This document shows positions 10,801-18,570 of a stretch of 64,000 nucleotides of DNA, in pieces. Both the position numbers and the translations under genes were made by a program. Location of the stretch: positions 186,001 through 250,000 of the forward strand of contig NZ_JAARML010000005.1 of assembly GCF_011759375.1 (NCBI RefSeq). The letters are read 5' to 3'. How positions within the stretch are numbered: position 1 is the stretch's first letter; each line of letters opens with the position of its first letter. Source of the stretch: Paraflavitalea devenefica. GTDB lineage: Bacteria; Bacteroidota; Bacteroidia; Chitinophagales; Chitinophagaceae. The notes beneath the pieces are model-generated. The model did not search any database. It worked only from the letters and a program-made list of their open reading frames with translations, and was not told the DNA's origin.

Positions 10801-11696
10801 ACGATCTTGGAGGAACCACCCTGTATACCATTGGAGGCTGTGATATTTAAACCGGCCGATTTACCCATCAGGCCCGTGGCCAGGTCGGGTGCAGCAGCCT
10901 TGGTAATATCATTCGCTACTACCTTTTGTGCTGAATAACCAATAGCCTTGGATTCTCTTTTAATACCCAATGCAGTTACTACTACTTCATTCATGGCATT
11001 GGCTGCATTGACCAATTGAATAGCGTATTCGTCTTTAGCGCCTACGGTTACTTCGAGGGTCTGGAAACCCACTGCGCTGATCACCAGCACATCTCCCTCA
11101 TTGGCCTCGATCTCAAAATTACCGCTGGCGGCGGTGCTGGTGCCGCGCTGGCTGCCTTTGACCACGACGCTGACGCCGGGTACCGGGTTGCCTGCTGCAT
11201 CTTTAATACTTCCTTTGATGGGCTTGAGAAAAGGTGCTGCAGCCGAATTGTTGGCAACATCCTGGGTGAGATAGCTATACAGCTTATTTCTCTTCAGGAT
11301 CACCTGGCTGCCAACAGCTTCAAAGCTAATGTTGTAAGGTTGTAATAGGGTACGGAGGATGGCCGACAGTGCTTCATTGCTGGCTGTCACAGTTACTTTT
11401 TCTTTTTCGGGAAGGGTATTACGGGCATAGGAGAACTTAATGCCTGCCTCAAGGCTCAACTTGCGCAGCGCCGACTTAATGTCTTCATTTTTGACAGATA
11501 CTGATATCTTCTTGTCCAGCACGCCTTGCCCGGTTGCATCCGTTGCAAACAACGAAGCACTGAGGGCAAGTGTGATAAAGCATTGGACGAGTGCGACTTT
11601 CATAACAAACGAGGGGTCTTGAATACGCAATCGGAATTTCTTCATAACTTGAGAAAGTTTTGCAGTTAAGTAATTAATGTAGAACCCCCTTTTCAT
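7881..11696 (-). CDS. SusC/RagA-family TonB-linked outer-membrane receptor with STN signalling domain
   Basis: Large TonB-dependent receptor of 1271 residues. A signal segment (VMKVALVQCFITLALSASLFATDATGQ) precedes an STN domain (about 60-125: ISVSVKNEDIKSALRKLSLEAGIKFSY), which touches FecR across the periplasm. A carboxypeptidase-regulatory-like beta-sandwich follows (about 155-230: IKGSIKDAAGNPVPGVSVVVKGSQRGT). Next come the TonB-box region (NEVVVTALGIKRESKAIGYS), the plug (LLVIDGIQV, VLKGAAAAALYGARGSNGVILITTKKG) and a barrel ending in VKARF. Met18 is an alternative start; Met1 is kept because the N-terminal extension is uncertain. Sigma, FecR, SusC and SusD are consecutive, so substrate binding here probably triggers release of the sigma factor. 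Confidence 0.95.
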   Translation of the reverse strand: MKRGFYINYLTAKLSQVMKKFRLRIQDPSFVMKVALVQCFITLALSASLFATDATGQGVLDKKISVSVKNEDIKSALRKLSLEAGIKFSYARNTLPEKEKVTVTASNEALSAILRTLLQPYNISFEAVGSQVILKRNKLYSYLTQDVANNSAAAPFLKPIKGSIKDAAGNPVPGVSVVVKGSQRGTSTAASGNFEIEANEGDVLVISAVGFQTLEVTVGAKDEYAIQLVNAANAMNEVVVTALGIKRESKAIGYSAQKVVANDITKAAAPDLATGLMGKSAGLNITASNGIQGGSSKIVIRGNNSILGNNQPLLVIDGIQVQNEPIGGMASTAAGADVVSPKDWGSVMNFINSDEVEDVTVLKGAAAAALYGARGSNGVILITTKKGSKRPGLGIDYNVSTFYTNAYRYQDVQNEYGYGGANALWTAEPGFPTTASGELRYPGNYPWDAQPAGDKYQVGGAIPGGYSSWDKFSWYGPAASWGRKLDGTEIIWWDGVKRTWSPQPDNRKAFFRTGNTTTHNLSFSGGGDFGTVRVGLSRLTNTAIVPNSNYDQNNINLGSSLIISKKLKAEVSASYTNYNRLNTPDPANDNGWAQFMIYGMPRDYRPIELSSYRLADGSKNFFAQTSPLGYYPYNNNAFSDMFWELYMNNQELKRNQLLGSIKLTADLTPWLSVAGRASLSYAMNTIETKNYPTNVLGTLGAYGVEQVENKDVNFEAFTTLHKDNLFGKKINGSLMIGNAALKSRMHDVNSYNKGPFSVPFQYYLANNTTNSIASPTEARRDYNINSLFGILDLSYDNYLFLQVAGRNDWSSTLPIQTSSYFFPSASASFIFTEAFRETFSDMRWLSYGKLKVSAAESANGTNPYQTQYTYNQYVISNFLNTEIGPGSFGGYPVRSLQASLPPANLLKPQRNNSYEAGFELGFFNNRLNVDFTYYSSKATSQILSATLATSSGASAITFNTGELSNKGFEFIIKGTPVQTRDLRWDVTFNGAHNQNKVVSLAEGVDKYQLASLWGSNGVMMYAKVGENYGTIYGYDYTYLNGKKVVKRVMSDGGSGTQVVGTQYVTTTDVVPIGNATPKLTGGLSNNVRYKNFSLYVLTDFKLGGDLFSADYSAAIGEGLSPKTLKERNGGGLAYTYPDGTKANHGVILDGVFADGTPNTDVVHYMWKYAGTSQAWSNVNAMPRSEGVFENTWVKLREVTLTYSIPAKFLKGTKVLQGLDISFIGRNLFYLYSSLPDNLNPEAVNGVGNGQGIQWAQFPGTRDLGFSVKARF

Positions 11697-11727
11697 GGTT
11701 GACAGACCAGGATTGAAAAGGTTTATT

Positions 11728-11767
11728 AACGGTTGGCGGCTGTTCCAGAGCAGCCAACCGTTTTTTT
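11728..11767. terminator. Strong inverted repeat between fecR and susC
   Basis: AACGGTTGGC (11728-11737) and GCCAACCGTT (11753-11762) are perfect 10-bp arms around a 15-base loop. On the plus strand a run of T follows, as in an intrinsic terminator. On the minus strand, the sense of fecR and susC, no T-run follows, so there it may instead be an mRNA stability or attenuation hairpin separating regulator and transporter. Confidence 0.55.
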
Positions 11768-11801
11768 AAAACATTGATTTCACAGGGCTTTTATCTTCCG
11801 G

Positions 11802-12890
11802 CTATTTGCATCCTTTGCCTTCTATGTTGATACCATAGTCACTGATGCTGTAAGAGGCACCTATGGTTTTTGTGATGACTTCCAGTTTTTCTTCGAGGCT
11901 TTCATTGCCCAGGGAAATAGTAATAAAACAATTCCCAAATACTACCTTGTCGTAATGCACCGGCAGGGCATACATTTTTTCCAGCGTTTTGAATACAGTA
12001 TCCATGGATGCATCTTCGAAATTGTACCCATGGAGGTTACCGCTTTCCAGTTCGATAGCCGATTTACCGGCATAGGCAGTGGTGATCAGTTCTCTTCCCT
12101 GCAATGAATACGTGCACACCTGTTGCGGTAATACGATCCTTGCAGCGGATTGCTCCAGGTCCTGTCCCTTCAGGTATACAGACACTTTGCCGGTCTTCAC
12201 GGTAACGGATTCCTGGTTATGGGAAGTGGTTACCCGGAAACTGGTGCCCAGTACTTTGACCACCATGTTTTGGGTGTAGATGTAAAAAGGCTTGTGAGGG
12301 TTCCTGGCTACATCAAAGAAGGCTTCGCCCGTGAGGGACACTTCTCTTTTGTCACCATTCATTAAACGGTTATAAGTGATGCGGGCGCCTTTGGCAAGAG
12401 TGATCCGCGATCCATCCGGTAAAAAGAACAGTTCATTTTTGTCATTGCCATTGTAACGGATCACTTCCTGCGAAGGCGGGTTTTCCCGGATTGTTTTTGC
12501 TACCGGTGCAGCCGTATGGTCCGGCTGTCTGGATAAGGTAATCCCGAGCAACAGAGCGATGGCAGCGATGGTGGCGGCGGCCAGCCAATACTTCCATGTT
12601 GCGGTCCGGTGCATCTTCGGTGCAGGAGTTGATTCGCGGTCAATAGTGTTACGTATATTTCCCCATAGCTGTTCTGTAGTATCTTCTTGTGCTTCCTGCT
12701 CCATGTCATTTTCCGCAATCCTCAACTCCAGCAGGAATTGCCGGGCAGCTTCGGCCAGTGCTGCATGCTCAGCGCTGGCGGCCATCCACTGTTGCCAATA
12801 GGTTGTATAAGGACTTTGTGGATTGATCAGCCAGTCAACAAACCGGTTGTCCAGCAGCAATTCATTTATCCTTTCCTCTTGCTGATTCAT
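11802..12890 (-). CDS. FecR-family anti-sigma factor
   Basis: 362-residue inner-membrane anti-sigma regulator. The N-terminal ~95 residues are cytoplasmic and bind the sigma factor. A single membrane segment spans about residues 100-120 (WLAAATIAAIALLLGITLS). The periplasmic FecR domain follows (about 150-255: LPDGSRITLAKGARITYNR, VSLTGEAFFDVARNPHKPFYIYT, VKVLGTSFRV). A DUF4974 domain ends the protein (about 285-360: FEDASMDTVFKTLEKMYALPVHYD). This layout is the Bacteroidota form of FecR. It lies between the ECF sigma gene (80 bases upstream) and the STN-containing SusC, the expected signalling partners. Confidence 0.95.
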   Translation of the reverse strand: MNQQEERINELLLDNRFVDWLINPQSPYTTYWQQWMAASAEHAALAEAARQFLLELRIAENDMEQEAQEDTTEQLWGNIRNTIDRESTPAPKMHRTATWKYWLAAATIAAIALLLGITLSRQPDHTAAPVAKTIRENPPSQEVIRYNGNDKNELFFLPDGSRITLAKGARITYNRLMNGDKREVSLTGEAFFDVARNPHKPFYIYTQNMVVKVLGTSFRVTTSHNQESVTVKTGKVSVYLKGQDLEQSAARIVLPQQVCTYSLQGRELITTAYAGKSAIELESGNLHGYNFEDASMDTVFKTLEKMYALPVHYDKVVFGNCFITISLGNESLEEKLEVITKTIGASYSISDYGINIEGKGCK

Positions 12891-12970
12891 AGTATAAGTG
12901 TGAATAGGTATACCATTACTATAATAATGGCAGGTTCCCGGTTTATATACTCACTTTTAACAAAATATTT

Positions 12971-13555
12971 TTAGACTTTTTTTCCGGGGTCAGGAGAAGT
13001 GGCAGGAAAGTACGCCTGCCGCAGGGTTTTCAGGGCGCGCTGCACCAGGTTGAGCACCGATTGGTAGTTCATATTCATCGTGGAGGCAATGATCTCATAC
13101 GGGAAGTTGTGATAGAAGCGAAGGTAGATGACTTCCTGCTGGCGCCTGGGTAATTTATCGAGGAGTTGCTGGAGGGTTTTGCGGGTTTGTATTTCCTGCT
13201 CTCTGGCCAATATCTCCAATTCAATGGGATTGGTGAGCAGATCATTGGAAGAAAGCTGCATTTCTGCTTCACTGATAAATGACTGCCGGGTGGCAGCCCT
13301 TGACAGTTTATTCCGCAAGGCCCTGAAGAGGTAATATTTGGGTTGATCTGTATCGGCCAGGTTCTCCCTGTTCCTCCAAAGTTCCATGAACAGGTCCTGG
13401 ATGCTGTCTTTGACCAGGTTAAGATCGGGCGTAACCCGCAAACCATAATTGATCAATGATTTGATATGGCTTCTGTAAATACCTTCCAGGGCTTTTACAT
13501 CGCCGTTCTTAAAACGACGCCACTCCATATCGTCATGGGAGACAAACAGACGCAA
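12971..13555 (-). CDS. ECF-family RNA polymerase sigma-70 factor
   Basis: 194-residue extracytoplasmic-function sigma factor. Region 2 covers about residues 12-85 (FKNGDVKALEGIYRSHIKSLINYGLRV, VKDSIQDLFMELWRNRENL). Region 4 covers about 130-180 (LLDKLPRRQQEVIYLRFYHNFPYEIIASTMNMNYQSVLNLVQRALKTLRQ), a helix-turn-helix for the -35 element. Met10 (MEWRRFKNGD) is an equally likely start. In sigma-FecR-SusC-SusD systems it drives transcription of the transporter genes. A 14-bp inverted repeat lies upstream. Confidence 0.94.
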   Translation of the reverse strand: MRLFVSHDDMEWRRFKNGDVKALEGIYRSHIKSLINYGLRVTPDLNLVKDSIQDLFMELWRNRENLADTDQPKYYLFRALRNKLSRAATRQSFISEAEMQLSSNDLLTNPIELEILAREQEIQTRKTLQQLLDKLPRRQQEVIYLRFYHNFPYEIIASTMNMNYQSVLNLVQRALKTLRQAYFPATSPDPGKKV

Positions 13556-13581
13556 GTTTCTTTACTGTTAACTTAATCAAG

Positions 13582-13627
13582 ATCAATAATTGCTTGCTTG
13601 TATTCTTACAGATAAGCAATTATTGAT
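13582..13627. repeat. Perfect 14-bp inverted repeat upstream of the ECF sigma gene
   Basis: ATCAATAATTGCTT (13582-13595) and AAGCAATTATTGAT (13614-13627) are perfect arms around an 18-base spacer. They lie in the 138-base gap between the GAF-like gene and the sigma gene, both on the minus strand. There is no T-run on the sense strand, so an operator or a weak A/T hairpin are the options. Confidence 0.6.
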
Positions 13628-13693
13628 GTGAAATTGAAGATAGATAAATTTATTTTAATTAATGTTAAATAGACAATCATATACCTGATACAG

Positions 13694-16087
13694 CTATAAT
13701 TTTTCAAGATGGATATCCACCCGCAACGCTTTTAATCCGCTTACGCCCTGCAACTCTTCCAACTCAAGCTGTTCAATGCCGGGCTTTAGCAATTGCTTGC
13801 TTTGCAGGAACAGGATATATTCCTGGTATTCCTGGGCTTCACGTGGATTGGAGTATACCATGGCTATTTTTCCAGGTTGGGTAAGCCTTTCTTTGGTGCC
13901 CTGTATACATACCTTGTCCAGCCTTTTTTTCATCACCTCATAGCGGATGTTGTACGAGCCTTCCACATCAAAACGCCGTTCATCTTTCCGGAAGCTGATA
14001 GAAATGGGTTGACTGTGTACCAGGATCAGTTGCGTGGTTTGCAGCGGCACTTTCAGCGAGGGCAGCAGCTTATGGGTGATGCACGCAATCTCTGCCATGG
14101 ACCTTAATTGCCATAGCCGGATGTTCTTGAGGTACAACAGGTCAAACTGGTTATGGGGCGAAATGGACTGCCCGATGTAAATGGTATATTCTACGCCATC
14201 GGTTTTATATTTCTCAAAATAATGGGGGAAAGATTCCTGCATAATGGCTTCTGCTACTTCAAGACCTTGCAACACGGCATCGTTAATAGCTGTCAGGGTA
14301 GCTTCATACTCATTGCGGAAACGATAGAGGTAGCTGGCGGGATCATGCACCTGGTCAAAATAATGGGCTATTGTTTCCTGTGCCTTCCCATTGCTTTTCT
14401 GGAGGTGCTGCAGCACAGGATGCAATTCCTGTTCAAAAAAGTCACTGATGCGTACTTCATTTTCTGCAGCGAGACTCTTGTCAATGGATTGCCGGAAGTT
14501 TTGCGTTTTAAACGTTAGTCCTTCCAGTAATGGTAACGAGAGCTGGACCTCCAATTGATTTAAAATATCCTCTACCAGGTTTAAATGTTCCTTCAGGTCT
14601 TTTTGAATGGCATGACTTCTTTCTATGGAGGAGTTGCGGATATCAACGGCGCCATACAAGGGATACACCTGTTCAAAAACAACATTGCCGGGCATGGATG
14701 CCGGGCCTCCATTGTCGTGGCTATGCATATACTGCCAGGCTACTTCTGCAAACTTCCATTCCACGGAAGGCTGCAGGGCGGTGAATTTCTCCTTGATCAG
14801 CTTTTCGATCCGGTGGTTAAACGTGTCCCGGTTCTTTAGCAGGGCTAATGATAACAGGGGCATGGCCGGTTCTATTCTGGACAGCACTTCCTGGTTAAAC
14901 TGGTTGGGGATGGGGGAGGTCAGTTCCAGCAATCCCAGCAGGCCATCATTATTCTGTATAGGATAGGAAATATAACTCCTGGCGCCTGCTTCCCACAAAT
15001 GTTTCAGGAAAGGCGCCATGGTGGTCATCTGCTCATCCAATACGGCAATCGGAACAGGTTCAGGATGTTCTGTAAGAAAGCCGAGGCATAGCTGGTAAGC
15101 AGCCTTGCTGGCTTCATCATCCGCCCGCCAGTTTTTGCCCATTAAACTATGTGATATACAGGTTTCATCCAGTACAAACTGATCATTGAGCTTTACGAAA
15201 GGCATTAATCCTACCTCCACATTATTCAGGCCTGTCAATGCCTGGATATGGGCTTTCAGGTCATGGATGATCCCGGTATCGCAGACTTCCTGTCGCAGCA
15301 ATACTTTCTTGATGGCTTCCAGCGACTCCTGGGTGGTAACATCTTCCGCCACCCAAACGGCGAAGCCTTCCACTTCAAACAGGCTAAGCGGCATCTTTTG
15401 CAACTGCATTTCAAGGTCCATGATCCTGAACGTGTTGAGGCAAACAGCGCAATCCTGTATTTGCGGTAAGGTCCCTTTCAGGTGTATATCAATGAATCGC
15501 CTGTCATAGCGGAGCCTGTAATATTTTTTGATGCCTGTGACTGCATCTGTTACGGGATATACCAGGTCTGTACTGTCGTTCAGCTTAATGCCATAAAACT
15601 TATCCAGCACATGTTCATAGATCAGGGAACACAATGCCTGTTTAATATATTGCTCCGGAACATCTGCCGGTAGCAGGAACTGTGCTTCTTCCTTGTCAAC
15701 AAATAATTTCCTGAAAGCACTGGAATAATTAAAGACAGTAAACTGGTAAGGCACAGCCATGGTAAACAGGTTCTTTTCCTGCTCACTGATGACCGGGAAA
15801 AGAACAGTGCCCAGCAATTCAAGCAGGCCCTGGTGTTCGTCCAGCAAGCTGCGGTCTTCTACCGGCTGCAACAGGGCAGGCTCTGCCTCAAACTTTTCAA
15901 TCAGGTAGTGATAGAATCCCGACCGGGTATCGGTACTGCCTGTTAGCTTGTCTTTTAAGTAATTAATAAAAGGAAGGAAGGAGATCTTGCTGTCAATCAT
16001 CAGGCGTTCATCCGTAATGCCTGGCAGGGCGGCAAGTACTTTCACTTTTTTAGGGTAGCGGATAGCAGGAATAATATCTTCCAGCAT
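13694..16087 (-). CDS. Large GAF-like domain protein of unknown role
   Basis: About 797 residues, taking the ATG at 16087 (MLEDIIPAIRYPKKVKV) rather than the upstream TTG. No signal peptide or membrane segment is visible, so it is probably cytoplasmic. A GAF-like stretch lies at about residues 370-445 (LWEAGARSYISYPIQNNDGLLGLLELTSP, then MPLLSLALLKNRDTFNHRIEKLIKEKFTALQPSVEWKFAEVAWQY). The pattern of GAF fold followed by helices recurs in a conserved Bacteroidota protein often labelled GAF domain-containing. The C-terminal half is mainly helical. No kinase, cyclase or DNA-binding motif was found. It is upstream of and codirectional with the ECF sigma gene, with 138 bases between them. Ligand and partner are unknown. 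Confidence 0.7.
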   Translation of the reverse strand: MLEDIIPAIRYPKKVKVLAALPGITDERLMIDSKISFLPFINYLKDKLTGSTDTRSGFYHYLIEKFEAEPALLQPVEDRSLLDEHQGLLELLGTVLFPVISEQEKNLFTMAVPYQFTVFNYSSAFRKLFVDKEEAQFLLPADVPEQYIKQALCSLIYEHVLDKFYGIKLNDSTDLVYPVTDAVTGIKKYYRLRYDRRFIDIHLKGTLPQIQDCAVCLNTFRIMDLEMQLQKMPLSLFEVEGFAVWVAEDVTTQESLEAIKKVLLRQEVCDTGIIHDLKAHIQALTGLNNVEVGLMPFVKLNDQFVLDETCISHSLMGKNWRADDEASKAAYQLCLGFLTEHPEPVPIAVLDEQMTTMAPFLKHLWEAGARSYISYPIQNNDGLLGLLELTSPIPNQFNQEVLSRIEPAMPLLSLALLKNRDTFNHRIEKLIKEKFTALQPSVEWKFAEVAWQYMHSHDNGGPASMPGNVVFEQVYPLYGAVDIRNSSIERSHAIQKDLKEHLNLVEDILNQLEVQLSLPLLEGLTFKTQNFRQSIDKSLAAENEVRISDFFEQELHPVLQHLQKSNGKAQETIAHYFDQVHDPASYLYRFRNEYEATLTAINDAVLQGLEVAEAIMQESFPHYFEKYKTDGVEYTIYIGQSISPHNQFDLLYLKNIRLWQLRSMAEIACITHKLLPSLKVPLQTTQLILVHSQPISISFRKDERRFDVEGSYNIRYEVMKKRLDKVCIQGTKERLTQPGKIAMVYSNPREAQEYQEYILFLQSKQLLKPGIEQLELEELQGVSGLKALRVDIHLEKL

Positions 16088-16351
16088 AACGCAGTATTTA
16101 AAGTGAATAATAGGATCCAGCAAACAGCAAAGGTAACAATTATATAATTGGACTGCATGCTGTATTTGTATGCCAGTTTTCCAGTCGCGGGAATAAATTT
16201 TTGTTAAAGGAGGGGTAAGCAGGTCTCATCGGGACAAGACCCGGTTTCATCGAGCAAGAAGCCTTGGTGATCCATCTTCTTTTAATCTTTACATCAGACA
16301 CAGTTCTTATACCCGGAAACCAATTTATCAACGTAACTAAAAATTCTCAGC

Positions 16352-17086
16352 ATGGAAAGAAAGCACTTTTTAAGGAATGGCTTAGCGGCCTTAGGTATGG
16401 TAGCCGTTGCGCCCCTTGCCTGTAAGAAAGATACCTCTGGAAGCACAGACGATGGCAGCGGTTCCGGCTCAGGTTCCGGCTCCTGTACGGTTAGCCCCTC
16501 TGAAACCGAAGGGCCGTTTCCTACCAAGTCGCCTTCTTCCCTGGTGAGAAGCGATATTAAGGGCGACAGAACCGGTGTTGCTTTCACGGCTAAGATCTAC
16601 ATCAAGAATAAGAACAACAGTTGCGCCGCTCTCTCCGGCGCGCTGGTTGATATATGGCATTGCGATAAGGATGGCTATTACTCTGAGTACGGCGGTACCA
16701 GCATGCAAACTGTTGATTATACCGCTGTACATTTTTTAAGGGGACGGCAAACTACTGATACAGATGGCCTGGTGACTTTTACTTCCATCTTCCCGGGATG
16801 GTATCAAAGCCGCGCCACGCATATTCATGTACATATTTATAATGCAGCGGGAACGTCCCTCCTGGTAACACAGATCGCTTTCCCCGAAGGCAGTGGAAGT
16901 GCGGTAGCTACCGTAAACAGCTCGGCAGGTACATCGTATGGTTACACCAAGGGCATGACAGGATATACTTATAATGCATCAGATAACGTATTTAGCGACG
17001 ACTCGGCAGGTGCGGAATTGTCTACCGTTACGGGCAGCATTTCAGGAGGATACACGCTTACACACACGATCTATGTTGCTGCATGA
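16352..17086 (+). CDS. Intradiol ring-cleavage dioxygenase-like lipoprotein
   Basis: 244-residue exported protein. The signal MERKHFLRNGLAALGMVAVAPLAC has a twin-residue start and lipobox, with Cys24 as lipidation site. A Ser/Gly linker (about 28-44) tethers the domain. The body resembles intradiol (catechol or protocatechuate) dioxygenases: SETEGPFPT, ALVDIWHCDKDGYYSEYGG (residues about 97-115) and FPGWYQSRATHIHVHI. Candidate non-haem Fe(III) ligands are a Tyr at 109/110 or 113, Tyr151, His157 and His159. It stands alone on the plus strand and a strong terminator follows. No aromatic-degradation genes are nearby. Catalysis on an aromatic compound outside the cytoplasm is inferred from the family. 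Confidence 0.85.
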   Translation: MERKHFLRNGLAALGMVAVAPLACKKDTSGSTDDGSGSGSGSGSCTVSPSETEGPFPTKSPSSLVRSDIKGDRTGVAFTAKIYIKNKNNSCAALSGALVDIWHCDKDGYYSEYGGTSMQTVDYTAVHFLRGRQTTDTDGLVTFTSIFPGWYQSRATHIHVHIYNAAGTSLLVTQIAFPEGSGSAVATVNSSAGTSYGYTKGMTGYTYNASDNVFSDDSAGAELSTVTGSISGGYTLTHTIYVAA

Positions 17087-17135
17087 GTGGTTGAGAAACG
17101 GGTTTAAAAATCCAATGTGCTGAAAGTGTGCGTAT

Positions 17136-17193
17136 ACGGGTTTGCAAGTTCTTCATGGGTTGTCGGTCTGAAGCTTGTGAACCCGTTTTTTTT
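17136..17193 (+). terminator. Bulged-stem intrinsic terminator after the dioxygenase gene
   Basis: ACGGGTT pairs with AACCCGT. Inside, CAAG and CTTCA pair with TGAAG and CTTG. Eight T residues follow. It ends just before the next gene at 17207. Confidence 0.75.
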
Positions 17194-17206
17194 AAAATCA
17201 TAAGTT

Positions 17207-17713
17207 ATGTGTAAAGGAATTATTCGCCTGTGTTACCGTAAGATCATTGATGTAAATGCCACCAATCCCTGGGACAAGCTGGTATTTGAAGATTCTTATA
17301 CAGAATTCCTGATGCAGGCGCAATTGTACAACCAGGAAAAGAAATACACTTCCTTCAGCCAGTTGATCACTCATGTGCCCAATGCCGAGCGACTTCATTT
17401 CCTGGTAAGCGCTGCTGTAATGGGCTATCTGCAACAGCTCAATGGAAAGATCCCTGATATGCTGAATGCGCTGGGACGATTGTTCCTGCCCTTTAAGCAT
17501 TTCCGTTTTGAGATCATTAATTCCGACATAAAAGATAAAACAAAGCACCAGGTAGCTATTAATTTCTTTACTGATCACCTTACCTGGCATGATACCATTA
17601 ATAACCAGTTATTGTTATCCATTCCCGGCAATACCGAAAAGGATGAGCTGTTGACCGAACTGTTTTCCCTGCCGGCTTATGTAAGTATTTACTCTTTAAA
17701 ACCTGTACAATAA
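17207..17713 (+). CDS. Hypothetical protein, 168 residues
   Basis: No family was recognised. The ATG at 17207 gives MCKGIIRLCYRKIIDVNATNPWDKLVF; the sequence has no signal peptide or membrane segment and looks like a small soluble alpha/beta protein. One base separates its stop (17711-17713) from the ATG of the pirin-like gene at 17715, so translation of the two is almost certainly coupled. A terminator isolates it from the upstream dioxygenase gene. The pairing suggests a shared task with the cupin protein, but no function can be assigned. Confidence 0.75.
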   Translation: MCKGIIRLCYRKIIDVNATNPWDKLVFEDSYTEFLMQAQLYNQEKKYTSFSQLITHVPNAERLHFLVSAAVMGYLQQLNGKIPDMLNALGRLFLPFKHFRFEIINSDIKDKTKHQVAINFFTDHLTWHDTINNQLLLSIPGNTEKDELLTELFSLPAYVSIYSLKPVQ

Positions 17714-17714
17714 T

Positions 17715-18455
17715 ATGATACCACAATCCAAAGGGAAAATATTCCTGTCCGACGAACGTGGCCATCATGAACTTGATTGGTTCAGGAGCTACCATACGTT
17801 CAACTTCGGGCAGTACCAGCATGAACATAAAGGGGCTATGGGTCCGCTCTATGTATTGAATGATGAAACGCTGGCAGGCGGAAAAAGTGTGACATTGATG
17901 GCGGAAGAGGATTCCGATATCCTGCTGGTGCCTGTAGTGGGAGCGCTTTCCGTAAAGGACGGTATAGGCAATTCCTGCCTGGTGGATGCAGGACAGTGCT
18001 ATCTCGCCACTGCACCGGCGGGCACAGCCATTGAACTAAGCAATCCATACGAAGAGGAGCTGATCAATTTTTTGCAGGTATGGTTTAAACGTGGGGAGGC
18101 TAATGTCCCTTCCTGCAAACCAGCAGCACAACTGTGTTCTTTTGATCTCTATGCTAATAAGGACAAGCTGGTTGAATTATTTCCCCGGACTGGTTCGTGG
18201 GGACACGAACCAATAACATCCAACAAACCGTATGGCAGGCAGTTCATCGGCAAGTTCACCGGCCGGGCGGAAATTACACATACGATCACGTCTCCCTATA
18301 ATGGCTTATTTGTATTTGTAATAGAAGGCGCATTTGAAGTACAATACAGGATGTTGCATGCAGGCGACGGGCTGGCCTTGTGGGACCTACAGGAAGTGGA
18401 GTTCGAGGCCTTGTCCAATGATGCGATCATATTGGTTGTAGAAATGATGGTTTAG
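17715..18455 (+). CDS. Divergent pirin-family bicupin protein lacking the usual metal ligands
   Basis: 246 residues. The N-terminal signature RGHHELDWFRSYHTFNFGQYQHEHKGAMGPLYVLNDETLAGG matches the start of pirins/quercetinases. The following metal-binding segment (normally HPHRDMEI) reads TLMAEEDSDILLVPVVGALSVKDG here, so both His ligands are missing. The second cupin spans about residues 170-246. Residues 160-166 (GSWGHEP), at the linker between cupins, are encoded by the dispersed palindrome. It is probably a non-catalytic or differently liganded cupin; active pirins use Fe or Ni. It is coupled to the 168-residue unknown gene upstream. Confidence 0.8.
   Translation: MIPQSKGKIFLSDERGHHELDWFRSYHTFNFGQYQHEHKGAMGPLYVLNDETLAGGKSVTLMAEEDSDILLVPVVGALSVKDGIGNSCLVDAGQCYLATAPAGTAIELSNPYEEELINFLQVWFKRGEANVPSCKPAAQLCSFDLYANKDKLVELFPRTGSWGHEPITSNKPYGRQFIGKFTGRAEITHTITSPYNGLFVFVIEGAFEVQYRMLHAGDGLALWDLQEVEFEALSNDAIILVVEMMV
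18192..18211. repeat. Dispersed palindrome, copy 3, in frame inside a coding region
   Basis: GGTTCGTGGGGACACGAACC, identical to the copy at 5023, lies in frame in the pirin-like gene and encodes GSWGHEP between the two cupin domains. Confidence 0.85.
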
Positions 18456-18486
18456 TGAAAAGTGAGTGTGTTTGCTTTGATAGAAG

Positions 18487-18570
18487 AGGCTAGTGGCGAG
18501 AGGTGGTTAATTAGTTAGCAAGTTACAGCTAAGGCCCACTTGCCACTAGCCATTTACTACTCGCTACTTA
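18487..18570. repeat. TAGTGG/CCACTA hairpin element, copy 1
   Basis: Left arm GGCTAGTGGCGAGAGGTGG and right arm GCCCACTTGCCACTAGCC are partly complementary. The right arm continues with ATTTACTACTCGCTACTTA. It lies between the convergent pirin-like and dus genes. Related elements are at 19643-19743 and 39998-40140. Confidence 0.6.
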
